Assembly: GCA_015680685.1 (NCBI GenBank)
Contig: MNCI01011957.1
Coordinates: 210,572 to 274,571, forward strand
DNA length: 64,000 bases
Reading direction: 5' to 3'
Origin: Gnetum montanum
Taxonomy: Eukaryota; Streptophyta; Gnetopsida; Gnetales; Gnetaceae
The position numbers and the translations under genes are program-made. Each line of letters starts with the position of its first letter. Position 1 is the stretch's first letter. Below are positions 54,241 through 64,000 of this stretch, piece after piece. The notes under the pieces are model-generated. The model ran no database searches, was not told the DNA's origin, and saw nothing but the letters and a program-made list of their open reading frames with translations.

Positions 54241-56759
54241 AGTAAAGACATGTGTTAACATAACTGTATGCGTTAAGCTCAACTTTTGGGTTGAAGGAGG
54301 CCCAAAAGCTTTACTTGGTAGGGAGGTGTTCATATGTTTAACCGCTTGTGATGGTGAGGGCTTGGTTGGATTGCTGGTTCTGAAGAAAGATATTTTCTGC
54401 ATAAGGTTGTTAGAACCAATTGCAGGTTGAGGATTCGCGGTTGAGTGGGGAGTACCCCTTGCATTGCTGGAGCGGGTGATAATGGAGCTATCGGTGTGAG
54501 AGATGCGGATGGATTTGGAGGATGGTATGTATGTGGTGTGTCTACCCTAGGAGAAGGAGTCCTATAATACTCCCAAGCATGGTGTCACATGACCAACAGA
54601 GTCAGGTGAAGAGATTGGCTGCTGCACGTAGTAGCCATATGGATCCAGTTTCCGGTAAGGGTATTGTTGCCTTGGTGGTGGCATCCCCCATGACTGTGGG
54701 TATTTCCACTGCTGGTATTGCTCAATAGGTTGCGGTGGAGTTCCACTTGGATAATATGTTAATGGTTGGTGGAACTGCCTTGGGTTACCTTGGGGATAAA
54801 GTAACCTTCAGGGTGCTTGCCGTTTGTTAAGTCGTGGGTTAAGTGCATACACCCCAAACTCTTGTAGATGTGAGATTATTGGGCAACATTCCTTAGGATG
54901 GTCATACTGGCATATTTCACATCCACCGTCATTGTCCGTATCAGAATCCACAACCTCTTCGGTGATGGCCATTTTACCCTTACCTTTGTTACGTGCATGG
55001 TCCAAATCCCTTATTTTCTTTTTATCATAGTCAATACCTCGCTCCTTAGACTCCTCTACGATTTTTAGAACGGTTTCAAATCTATTATCTAAGGAGTCCC
55101 ACATTTGGTCTACCTTTGCTGACACTTCTGTTGTTAATTTTTGGAGTAGCAAGGTTTTCCTATACACCAGCTCTTTGAGTGGTGACTCTTCCTTTTCCTC
55201 ACAAAATCTCACTCCCCTTTTTCGAAGGGAAGGATCACGGTTGTACTCTTCTATACTTTCTCTCTTACATAGCTCTCCTTCTTCCTTAGCTATTTATTCC
55301 AAAAATCTATGGACTTGATGGGACCTAAGCTCTGATAATCTCCCTTGGGCATATGTTCCAAGGGTTCTCGTGGTTTCATGCCTAAGTCCATCTACGAGAT
55401 GGCGTAGTTTATCCTACTGCGAGTAACCATGGCCTAGGCAACGATGTAACAGTGCATAATAACGGCCCATGGTAGCATCCAAGGATTCATGATTTGCCTG
55501 CTTTCGTCCTTGGATTTTCTTTCACAGTTTGGACACTCAGGAGTATGTTTGATACTTATTATTAAATAGTTCTAGCATCGTACTCCACCTCCTAATGGTT
55601 TCCGGTTCTAAGGACCGGTACTAGCTTTCCGCTTCCTTTACTAGTGTCCTTGGGAACAACTTTAGTTTTTTCCACTCGTTTTCTATGTTTTGCAAGGCAC
55701 ATGCATCATGGAATGCCTGTAGATGGTTTTGAGGATCAGCGTTGTATCCCCCCTCAAATCGAGGGATGTTATTCATATCTAACCTCTTGATCCTACTATC
55801 TTTTTGGTGCCTTGTAGGAATTCTCTTAGCCTTTGTGATGTCTAACATGCTTCAAGTTGCAAGTAGGGGTTCTTTGTGGTCATTTCTTTCATAGCGTCTG
55901 TGATGTCTATGCAGTTTCCTACTTTTCCTTCTTCCATGCCTTGATTCTTTCGAGTGCCCTCATCCTCACTCTCGACTCTCTCGTTGAGGTTTCTCACTCT
56001 GTTTACCCTTATCCTCATAGTTAGGTTCCTTATGACTACGCCCTGATACTGAAGGAGAGGGTGAATGTGATGATGAAGGTGAAGAAGAAGGAGAACCATA
56101 ACCATGAAGATGTTTCCTACCTTCTCTTCGGTGGTCTCAACCCCAATCATGATAATGATCAGAATGCCCATCCTTATCATGTGTTTGTGTTCCCTCGTTG
56201 AACACTTGGTGTTTGTGGGGATCAAAACCAGGGTTGTGAATTGTGGAGTGAATGTTCTGATACACCACCTTCTCACCATCATTAGGAGGGGGAACATCAT
56301 TTTTTGGAGAACCTATTGAAATAGGTTCACCACCCTCAATTTCGATTAAGATGGGTGGAGCATTATGGGGTCTTTTGCCCTTCAACGAGGTATAGTATCT
56401 CTCCTGTTGCAAGTCCCTTTGACGTTGTGCTTCTGTGGGTTGGTAATCCCTTGTGTCAAAACCGCATGCAACGTACTTTGCGTATAGTTGTGACATGCCT
56501 ATTTGTGCAAGGGCACGAAGGAGCATGTTGGGGACTGCTCGGTCTGGAGGTAACACTATGTTACCCTCCAAGTCTCTCCAGTGCAATTGTTCATCTTGAT
56601 GGAGAATAAAGGTAAAGTTGGGTACATATTCATCGTGATGAACATATACCACATGGAATTGTTGAGGGTTAGCGAATCTTGGTTACTTGTGTTGTACTAT
56701 CGACTGTCTCTAGTGTTGTTCCTAGGCGATGAAGTGCTTTTGTGCGAAGAAGAAGACAT
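54241..56759 (-). pseudogene. Gag of element A
   Basis: The start ATG is at 56759 (MSSSSHKS...SSPR), matching B at 58938. Next is a conserved block FILHQDEQLHWRDLEGNI, LPPDRAVPNMLLRALAQI and PTEAQRQRDLQQERYY (56300-56652), a His/Asp/Arg-rich linker, then the capsid-like core at 55440-55848 (MNNIPRFEGGYNADPQNHLQAFHDACALQNIENEWKKLKLFP...). The nucleocapsid part has CEICQYDHPKECC near 54930, a Cys/His knuckle with spacing C-x2-C-x3-H-x3-C, one base-step shorter than usual at two places. A Pro/Gln/Tyr-rich linker runs to the protease. Most of it is in a single frame with TAG/TAA breaks, plus a frame change at about 56140-56300. Confidence 0.85.
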
Positions 56760-56885
56760 TTTTGTCTTATTTGGTGTGCCATTTACCGTTATCTTATTTT
56801 TTCTTAATTAATCCTAAGGGTTCGTTCTAGCTTCCCAATGATGTGGATGATTTCCTATGTTCTACGTAGCACACAAACAACTAAG

Positions 56886-56903
56886 TCCCTGACAACGACA
56901 CCA
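56886..56903 (-). other. Primer binding site of A (tRNA-Asp type)
   Basis: The minus strand reads TGGTGTCGTTGTCAGGGA two bases after the LTR. It matches TGGCGCCGTTGCCGGGGA, the complement of the 3' end of plant tRNA-Asp, at 14 of 18 bases; the differences are transitions. This primer is known for Athila and related elements. Confidence 0.8.
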
Positions 56904-57625
56904 ATGATGAGTGGTGAGGTACCCCTACACTCAACCATACGAATACGAGTGTCTCATGCGTGATCCTGTCGAACTCCAAGGACTAAGTGCTTATGCGCCT
57001 TAATGGAACACTTAAGGTTAATGAATCGTTGTCTTCCTAAACTTACTTATATTGACATGGTTGTATGGTTAAGTAAGCTTGAGGTATGTGATTTTTATAT
57101 CTTTTATCTTTCTAATGCCTACGCTAATAGGGAAAGGGTGAAGAGACTAAGTGACTAACTTGTATTAACTATTCACTAACTAAGTTCTAATTTCCCTAGC
57201 ACCAGTATCCGTTCCCACTTGCCACACACACCCTGAACTAGTGCAACTCTGCTGGGATTACCAAACACTATTTGTTACTGGGTTACCAAGCATTAGACAC
57301 GTGCTCAAAGCGGTCGTACTGAATGCACTTAACTAAGAGAGTCAAGGGTTGAGAGAGATTAATTATCTAGGAAAGCATTTAAACATTTAACAATAATTAA
57401 ATCCTATTTAGCTTAGTCCATATGCTGCAAGGTTTATCAGAAAGTTCGTCTTTATTACCGTACACAAATGTGTGCTCAGGTACAATTTGCTCGAATAAAG
57501 ATATGTTCACTTTGAGACTTCTACTACGGGCACATGGAAATTATTCTAACTTTGGAATGGTAAAATTGCTATAGTTTGGCTAAGGGTCTAGATCTTGATG
57601 AAGAAACAAGGGAAAGCTGCCTCTT

Positions 57626-57632
57626 ATTTATA
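57626..57632 (-). promoter_or_regulatory. TATA box of A 5' LTR
   Basis: On the minus strand, CTATAAATAAGAGG, 70 bp into the LTR. It is conserved at 48553-48559 in the 3' LTR. Confidence 0.65.
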
Positions 57633-57650
57633 GATGTTGCGGCAGGCAGT

Positions 57651-57670
57651 GATATCGCGTACGCGATATC
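57651..57670. repeat. Perfect 20-bp palindrome in A U3
   Basis: GATATCGCGTACGCGATATC equals its own reverse complement. Nearby halves (CGACGCGATATCGC, 57680-57693) repeat the motif. In the 3' LTR the same area has GATATCACGTACGCGATATC (48626-48645) and GATATCATGTACACGATATT (48579-48598), one and a few transitions away. Confidence 0.95.
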
Positions 57671-57701
57671 GTAGGGGCCGACGCGATATCGCAGCTCATT
57701 A

Positions 57702-58938
57702 GCAAGTTAGACACTCGGGTGTATGTTTGGTACTTGTCATTAAATAATTCTAACATAGTACTCCACCAACGAATGGATTCTAGTTCTAAAAAGCGATACC
57801 AACTTTTCACTTCTTTAACTAATGTCCATGGGAACAACTTAAATTTTTGCCATTCGTTCTCTATGTTCTGTAAGGCACACATATCATGGAATGTTTGTAA
57901 ATGATTCTAAGGATAAATGTTGTATCCCCCTTCAAATCGTGGGATGTTGTTCATATCTAATCTCTTGATCCTACTATAATTCTAATGCCTTGTTGGAATT
58001 TTAACAGCCTCAGTTATGTCCAACATACTTTGAGTAGCGAGGAGGGGTTCATCATGATCATCTCATCCATGGTGTCTATGATACCTACGTTGTTCCCTAC
58101 TCTCCCTTCTTCTATGTTGTGACTCTCTAGAGTGTCCTCGTCCCCTTTCTTGGCTATTTCGTCTATGACTTCCACTTTGCCTACTTTTATCCCCATGGTC
58201 TTTTTCTTTATGATCGCATCCAGATATTGAAGGAGAGGTTGAAGGAGATGGTGAAGGTGAAGAAGAAGGAGAACCATCACCATGACAGTGTCTGCTACCT
58301 TCTCTTCTACGGTCTCAGCCTTGATTGTGATTGCAACCAGAATGTCCATCTTTATCATGAGTTCCTGTCCCTTTTTCGGACCCTTTATGCTCATGGGTAT
58401 CAAAACCTGGGTTATAAATAGTGGAATGAAGGTTTTGATACACAACCCCTTGGCCAAAGTCAAGGGAAGGAACATTTTTGTGTGGGTGACTGCCTGAGGT
58501 AGGTTCACCATCCTCATTTTCGCTTAAGACATGTGGGGCATCCTAGGACCACTTACCCTTTAAAGACTTATGATGTCTCTTTTGTTGCAAGTCCCTTTGA
58601 CGTTGTGCCTCTGTGGGACAGTATTCTCTTAAGTCATGGTCATGCACAACGTATTCTACGTGTAAGTGTGGCATGCTAATTCGTGTAAGAGCACGAAGAA
58701 GCATGCTCGAGACTGAGCGATCTGGAGGTAACGCTATGTTACCTTCTAAGTCTCGCCAACACAGTTGTTCGTCTTGATGGAGGATAAAGGTGAAGTTTGG
58801 TATATACTCATGGGGATGAATATATACCACTAAAACTTGTTGAGGGACTAGTGGATCAATGTCATGTATATTACACTGTTGACTATTTCCTATTTTAGAC
58901 CTAGGCGATGAAACGCTTTCGTACGAAGAAGGAGACAT
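57702..58938 (-). pseudogene. Element B gag, 5' part
   Basis: It starts at ATG 58938 (MSPSSYESVSSPRSK) and runs to the A insertion. Blocks are FILHQDEQLCWRDLEGNIALPPDRSVSSMLLRALTRI, PTEAQRQRDLQQKRHH (58543-58800), an Asp/Gly/His/Arg-rich linker with frame changes (58014-58517), and the core CALQNIENEWQKFKLFPWTLVKEVKSWYRFLE (57700-57882). It continues at 47831. Stops such as the one near 57910 follow the same pattern as in A. Confidence 0.82.
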
Positions 58939-59055
58939 ACTTGTCTGTTCAGTATGCAATGTATTCTTGTTTATTATTTTCCCAACCAACCCTAAGGGTT
59001 TGTTTCAACGATGTGAATTGTTTCCTATGTTCTAGTTAGCACACAAACAACTAAG

Positions 59056-59073
59056 TCCCCGACAACGGTGCCA
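59056..59073 (-). other. Primer binding site of B (tRNA-Asp type)
   Basis: The minus strand reads TGGCACCGTTGTCGGGGA, 16 of 18 matches to the tRNA-Asp complement, better preserved than in A. It is followed by a leader of about 117 bp to the gag ATG. Confidence 0.85.
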
Positions 59074-59074
59074 A

Positions 59075-59883
59075 TGATGAGCGGTGAGGTACCCCTACAC
59101 TCAACCATACGAATACAAGCGTTTCACGCACGATCTAGTTGAATTCTAAGGACTAAGTGCTTCTACGACCTTGTGAAACAAGGACAGGTTAGTTGATCGT
59201 TGTCTTCCCAAGCTTTACCTGTATGTCATGATTGTATGGTTAAGTAAGCCTGAGTCATATGATTTTTATAGCTTTTATATTTTTATGTCTTGTGCTAGTA
59301 GGGAAGGAGAGAGGTAACTAAGTGACTAATTCAATGTAACTAGTCATTAACTAAGTTCTAAATAATCCTAACACTAGCGTCTGTTCCCACTTGCCGTACA
59401 TATCCTGAACCAATGCAACACTACTGGAATTACCAAACACTAATCGTTATTGGGTTACCAAGTGGTACACGCATGTTTAAAGTGATCGTACTAAGTGTAG
59501 TTTAACGATTTGCTTAATTGATCAAAATGAATTGCTACGCTAATAACATAAATGTAAAGTGCATAAAATAAAATAAAATAAAATAAATGTATAAGAAAAT
59601 AAAATAAAAGAAATGCGTAAGAAAACAAATCTCAAGTGCTGCAAGGATAAACAAAGAGCTCATGTTTCTTGGCGTACACAAGGTGTGCTCAAGTACATAA
59701 TGCTTGAATAAAGATCCGTCCACACTTAGACCTTTTGCTGCAGGCACTTGGAAAATAATCTAACTTTCAAATAGACTACAAGAGTTTCACTACTTGACTG
59801 CTAAAAGACTTCCTTCCCAATTGTGTGCTTAGAGTAACCACTCTAATAATTAGAATAAACTGCTAGAGTAATCGCTCTTATCA
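59075..59883 (-). mobile_element. 5' LTR of element B
   Basis: On the plus strand it starts TGATGAGCGGTGAGGTACCCC and ends CGCTCTTATCA, 809 bp. The first 500 bp align with the A LTRs; the U3 part (59500-59883) differs and contains an (AAATA)n-like tract at 59566-59606. The outer flank begins CCTAT. The matching 3' LTR is missing at the left end of B. Confidence 0.75.
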
Positions 59884-60101
59884 CCTATTTTACAAAAAAA
59901 TATAGCATAACACAGAAAACATTTACTTGGACTGGACGTGCTTCCGCTGAGAGGGAGCAAAGCACGCAGACCAAAACGTGCACTTGTTGTTTTACATTTT
60001 GATTGATCATGTAAATTTTTTCCCATGGGCATGCAATAGAGCCAAGGCCATGGGTGGATGCAGTAAGACTCCATCGGCTATGGTGGCATGCCCATAGGTT
60101 A
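59884..60101 (-). other. 3' flank of the ankyrin gene
   Basis: Only about 218 bp separate the ankyrin stop codon from the B LTR. An ATTTTACAAAAAAATATAGC stretch near 59886-59905 is AT-rich. On the minus strand I see no canonical AATAAA before the LTR, so the transcript may end inside the LTR. Confidence 0.4.
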
Positions 60102-62339
60102 TCATCGCTTAAGAAAGAACCAAATTAACTTTCGCCCTACGTAGATGCCCAGCAAGACAAAACAGGGGATCAATCTATAGAGCGTATGTTTGAAAAGATG
60201 CTTAATCCGGGCTGTGCGCTGGTGCTTACCTCGGCGGCACCACACCCACATGGCCGTCGGTATCCACGCCAAAGTCACTAGTGGTACTGCCACTAGTGTC
60301 AGCAACGGGGCATAATCTACAAATACCCCATATCGATCAAGGCCCCAGGTTCCGATGTCCGTTGCCCACTTGAAGGCTAGCGACATTGCCACCAGGGACA
60401 GTGCCAGCACAGACATAGAGCTCTTTAACCACGGCCTCTCTGTGTGAGGCCACGACAACTCCATCACCACCCACACTACAAGCACCGTCACCGCTGAGAA
60501 GAACGCTATGCCGTTTGCCACCACGTACATGGCCACATACATAGCGTATAACTCGCAACTGTAACGGGAGTCGGGATCACCATCCACGCAAATGGAAGTG
60601 GGGGAGGAGATTTGAAGTGTTCCAGAAGCGGCAACGGTGGCAATGAGAGCTGCAATCAAGGCGCTGATGTCCATCATGCGGCTGTTGCGTTGGTTTCTGC
60701 TTTCTCTCTCGCTCACGTCCTCTGGGCTTCCCTCATCATGGCCTTCCAGCGCCCCTGCGCTTTGCAGATAGCGTTTCGCTTTGGAGACAGACTCCTTGGA
60801 TGTGGCGCCGCTGCTGCAAATCAGATCCACTGCTCTGAACCCCTCCCTGTTTCTCTCATTCACCCGAACTCGCGGATATCTTTCTATCAGTGTCTTCACC
60901 ATCTGCAATGCAAAGCAAAGCAAGCAAATTTGAATTTTGTCTTTACCTTGGGTTGGATTTTTCGTGCGCTAATGTAAATGCATCATAGTTGAAAAGTTTT
61001 GATTTACGGTTTCGTCAATGCCATTTCTGGCGGCTACATGCAAAGGCTGGTTGCCCTTTTTATCCCGCTCGTCTCCACGCAGTTTATATTGCGTTTGTTG
61101 AGATAGCCACTGAACCAAGTAAATGTGATCATTCTCAACGGCGTAGTGGAGAATACTTTTTCCGCACTTGCTCAGCATGCGGACGCAGTCAGGTACGACG
61201 TGGGTTATGGCTTCAATGCTATCTGCGCTGCCCCTAATTGCAGCCACATGAATGGGGCATCTTCCCAATTTATCGTATTTGTAGCATACATCGGGTCTGC
61301 AGCGTGCCAGGAATTGGGCTGCTTCACTGTGACCTCCCTCTGCTGCACAATGCAAAGGCGTTGCTTCACTGTCGTCGCATTTCTCCAAGTACCTGAGCAC
61401 CCTTTTTTTCTGTGCTATGAAATGAAGCACCTCTGCAAAACCCTGAGCACTGTTAGTACAGTTTCTTCAAACTCAATTGAATTCTGTCTCCAACCACAGA
61501 TTCGCCAAAATTTAGGGCAAGTTTGTCCAACAAGTCCAGTTTTAATTGGAATTTACTTTCACTTAACCCCAAATTTTGCTGAGCTCAGATTAACTGACAG
61601 CAAAGTTGAATTAACACAGAACCAAATTGCTTTACATTTTAGCGCTCCTAAAAATACCGAATTTAATTCAATGGACCAAAAGAAATAATGAAACCAAATT
61701 GCAACATGCAAGCAAGTGCACAACGTTTATAAATTCTGAACCTCAAAGGAGACTACGAGCTATAGAAAATAGTATACCTATGCGTCCTTTGTAAGCAGCT
61801 ATGTGCAAGCAATTCTGGCCGTCTTTACTTGCCATAGTAAGCATCATTGTGGACGATGATTCGGAGGACAAAATCGCCTCCACCGCTGCAGCTTTACCAT
61901 TTTCACATGCAAGAAATAAGGCAGTCTCACCGTTGTTGTTGCGTTTGTTGGCGAGCTTTTTGTTTAATTGGAGAAGAAGTTGTACCATTTCTGAGTTTCC
62001 TTGTGCGGCAGCCTCATGAAGCGCCGTGTCGTCCCTGGAATTCTTGACCTGAATCAGTGGCCACATCCGAATCCACCAAGCACTTAACTCATAGCAGTCG
62101 GCTATCATTCTCACTGCCGATGCATCCCCTTCACCAGCGCAAATGTGAAGCAGCGTGTCTCCATCTGGAGTCCTCTTCAAAATGGTGAAGGGTGATTCAT
62201 GGAGTTTTGCCGTAAGAACCTCAAAATTGGATTGCATACAGGCCGTATATAGGTCGGGATCCATTTTGCTGATAGTGAATCCGAGACGCTCTGAGAGCAC
62301 CCGAAACGTTCCAGCAACGGCTTTCAGTAGATCAGCCAT
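60102..62339 (-). CDS. Ankyrin repeat-PGG domain membrane protein (ACD6/ITN1-like), 3 exons
   Basis: Exons on the minus strand are 62339-61778, 61432-61008 and 60902-60102. Introns of 345 and 105 bp have GT-AG ends (AG/GTATAC...TTTGCAG/AG and ACC/GTAAAT...TTGCAG/ATG). The sum, 1788 bp, is exactly in frame and gives 595 residues. ATG 62337-62339 lies in AAAATGGCT. Residues ~35-360 form about nine ankyrin repeats (DTLLHICAGEGD, DTALHEAAAQGN, ETALFLACENGK, NCLHIAAYKGRI, TPLHCAAEGGHS, CPIHVAAIRGSA, SILHYAVENDHI, QPLHVAARNGID). From ~403 a PGG-type membrane domain begins (ISALIAALIATVAASG), but the namesake Pro-Gly-Gly is replaced by Ser-rich sequence. Four to five hydrophobic helices follow, with a basic C-terminal tail. 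Relatives act in stress, salt and defence signalling at membranes; the role here is inferred. No stop or frameshift seen. Confidence 0.88.
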
Positions 62340-62360
62340 TTTGATCCAACTGTACTACAC

Positions 62361-62387
62361 ATATGCAATTGCAATTGCATTGCATAT
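62361..62387. promoter_or_regulatory. Palindromic CAATTG element before the ankyrin ATG
   Basis: ATGCAATTGCAATTGCAT (62363-62380) is a perfect 18-bp palindrome with two CAATTG (CANNTG, E-box type) sites, nested in ATATGCAAT / ATTGCATAT arms (62361-62369, 62379-62387). It lies 24-48 bp upstream of the start codon. It could act in the promoter or fold in the 5' UTR. An upstream frame beginning near 62569 overlaps it. No clear TATA is seen. Confidence 0.4.
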
Positions 62388-62399
62388 TCGCGTTTAGTA

Positions 62400-64000
62400 A
62401 CTGGGCAGTGAGCAGAGCCATGAGTGTTATCATTCGGCCGAGAGTGAAATTTCGACTGAAATTTCGTAGCAGTTGCTTGCGATAGCATCTCAGTGGAGTA
62501 GTCTTTGTACTGAGTCAAGAAGTATTCCGTTTGGGATATTGACGATGGACAGTTCGTGGAAGTATCCAACTTTCTGTGAGCGCGTTCGGGTAATTGACGG
62601 TATAGAAGAAAGAATTGTCTTGTCCAAGCTACAAAGGACCGCCAACGTTTAAAGTCCTGTCATAAATCAGGATTATACATAAGTTAGATGAGAAATATGT
62701 GGAATCCTCATGTTTTAAGAATCATGATAAATTGGCAAATCAGATCCAATTATATTTAAAAGTGGTAAAAATGATACCTAAATTTATTGATTTTTTTTTT
62801 AAAATAAGGTTTGGGTCAGTAAAATTTCTGATTCTGCAAGTAATGGATGAATCAATGATAAAAATGATACTTGAATCTATTGATTTCTTTCTAAAAATTA
62901 GGTTTATTGTAAAAGTGTGCTAACTCAACTTGGGTCCAGCAAAATTTCTCATTTAGCAAATAATCCATAAATCGGTGATTTATGGCCAACTTAGACACTA
63001 TGCCAAAAGATACCAGATAATAATCATAAAGACAATGAAATTTGGAGTGGTTCTACACATAGTTTAAGAAATCTGTGATTAATTGCGAGATCTGCCATAT
63101 ATCACAATGCAACATTGAAACCTATTCAAAATTGAATCGGATATTTAATCTAATAAATAATGTTATATTTTTATTGTTTTTTTATATTTACTATATTGTT
63201 TATTACTAATTCTGATGGGAACCAAAAACTAAAATTTCTATATTAGATTTTCTACTCTAATTGAGGTCTTAGATGAAAAAAATTTGAAAATGCAACAACT
63301 GCGGATATAACTGCTTTATTTTGCTAATATTGACAGATTTCTGATCCGATTTATATAAAAGGCTTTCAATCTATGGTTCTACATGCATAGAAATAAAGGC
63401 CACAGTTTTTATTGGAGTGGTTCTACATACATGAGAATAAAGGCTCCACTGTTTATAAGGTCGGTGAATCTATAGGGTTGGGATATTTTAACGGATTCCC
63501 ATAATTGGATGATCGGTGACGACTTCTTAAAAAAAAACCTAAAATCTTTGATTTGTTTTTAAAATTAAGTGTCTTATAAAAGTCGTGCTCACTCACTCAA
63601 CTTGTGCCATCAAAAATTTTAATCCGGTAAATGATCTATTGCCCTATTGAAAAATTATGATTCGTGATTCTGATACGCGAAGTGTCATTCAACGTGTAAT
63701 CTTGGTTTAAACGTGACCCATGTTTAATTGAAGTTTTAAAGAGTCCAAAAAAGGTGGTCAGACTGAGCAGTTAGAGACAATTTTCAAAATCATATTTTTT
63801 AAATTAAAAAAGGTTCAATAAGATCAAACCCATTCAACTTGGGTTATAGCCTATGCATCAAAAGAATCCGATTCGTGGAAGCGAGCAATCGAGGATTCGT
63901 GATTCTGAACGTGTTTGGGTACGTGTGCCTCAAGAAAAGTGGGACGGGTTCGTAGCCGGGGACGTGACAGAGAAAATTTGAATATATTAGTTTTTTAAAA
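62400..64000. other. AT-rich upstream region with degenerate repeats
   Basis: No gene. A roughly 100-180 bp module recurs near 62770, 62870 and 63520 with CTATTGATTT, AAAATTARGT, TAAAAGTGTGCTAACTCAACTTG and AAAATTT. A 44-bp unit GGTTCTACATGCATAGAAATAAAGGC... is duplicated at 63375 and 63419. TATATAAAAGG at 63350-63360 (plus) looks like a TATA box, but nothing coding follows in the window. Confidence 0.5.

Larger units (their letters stand above)
47832..57701 (-). mobile_element. Element A, complete Athila-like LTR retrotransposon
   Basis: LTRs at 47832-48656 (3') and 56905-57701 (5') flank gag, protease, RT, RNase H and integrase, all on the minus strand. GCAAG borders both ends (47827-47831, 57702-57706). 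Removing the element would rejoin the gag of B in a way that matches A's own gag at 55505-55540. The LTRs differ at roughly 7% of positions in a rough by-eye comparison. Total length is 9870 bp. Dead by stops and two RT frameshifts. Confidence 0.93.
56905..57701 (-). mobile_element. 5' LTR of element A
   Basis: TGATGAG...GCTCATTA, 797 bp. Transcription would start downstream of TATAAAT (minus, 57626-57632). The U3 just upstream holds a perfect palindrome (57651-57670). It is followed by GCAAG and the B gag. Confidence 0.9.

Noticed and set aside
56137-56319. Separate gene in the second frame of A gag (Met/Ile/Val-rich)
   Set aside because: Overlaps the gag linker; composition reflects the His/Asp-rich repeat read in another frame.
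63347-63362. Promoter with TATATAAAAGG on the plus strand
   Set aside because: No coding sequence follows within the window, and the region is AT-rich, where such boxes arise by chance.

Overview
The window looks like nuclear DNA of a seed plant with a large, retrotransposon-packed genome. A gymnosperm-like genome is my inference from the very old, deeply nested Ty3/gypsy elements; nothing seen fixes the species. Plant signs are an ankyrin-PGG (ACD6/ITN1-type) membrane protein gene with two GT-AG introns, a pectinesterase fragment, and two lineages of LTR retrotransposons: a Tat-like lineage (second RNase H domain, 1.3-1.95 kb LTRs starting TGAAACACC or TGAGACACC) and an Athila-like lineage (LTRs TGATGAG...CTCATCA, primer site matching tRNA-Asp). 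There is no sign of bacterial operons, and I saw no tRNA or rRNA gene.

Layout. 1-4163: Tat-like element F on the minus strand (gag, leader, primer site, 5' LTR), cut by the window edge. It lies against an LTR fragment, G (4164-4795). 4796-32135: Tat-like element E on the plus strand, whose gag is split by the 17 kb Tat-like element C (6858-23895) and which also holds a solo LTR (25798-27554, perfect 5-bp duplication GGGAG). E lacks reverse transcriptase and integrase. 32136-34156: the 3' end of another element, H, with a 440-codon coiled-coil frame full of TAA/TAG codons, then a polypurine tract and an LTR. 34157-40950: no intact gene, but a satellite with about 490-bp higher-order repeats and a dead Ulp1/C48 protease. 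About 41340-41630: a pectinesterase C-terminal fragment. 43181-59883: Athila-like element B on the minus strand, interrupted by Athila-like element A (47832-57701, duplication GCAAG). 60102-62339: the one gene that looks intact, ankyrin-PGG, minus strand. 62400-64000: AT-rich DNA with degenerate repeats.

The elements form a nested record: A inside B, C and a solo LTR inside E, E inside H, and F beside G and E. Two patterns stand out. First, the U3 part of every Tat-like LTR that is complete enough to judge carries arrays of dyad-symmetric motifs upstream of a TATA box: GCGTATACGC in F, and hairpins of the GACTATGCTCT / AGAGCATAGTC type in C, E and the solo LTR. The Athila-like LTRs have unrelated palindromes close to their own TATA. 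Second, the dead reading frames are broken mostly by TAG/TAA where relatives carry Gln or Trp, with surprisingly few frameshifts, as expected from deamination of methylated cytosine. All boundaries are read by eye.
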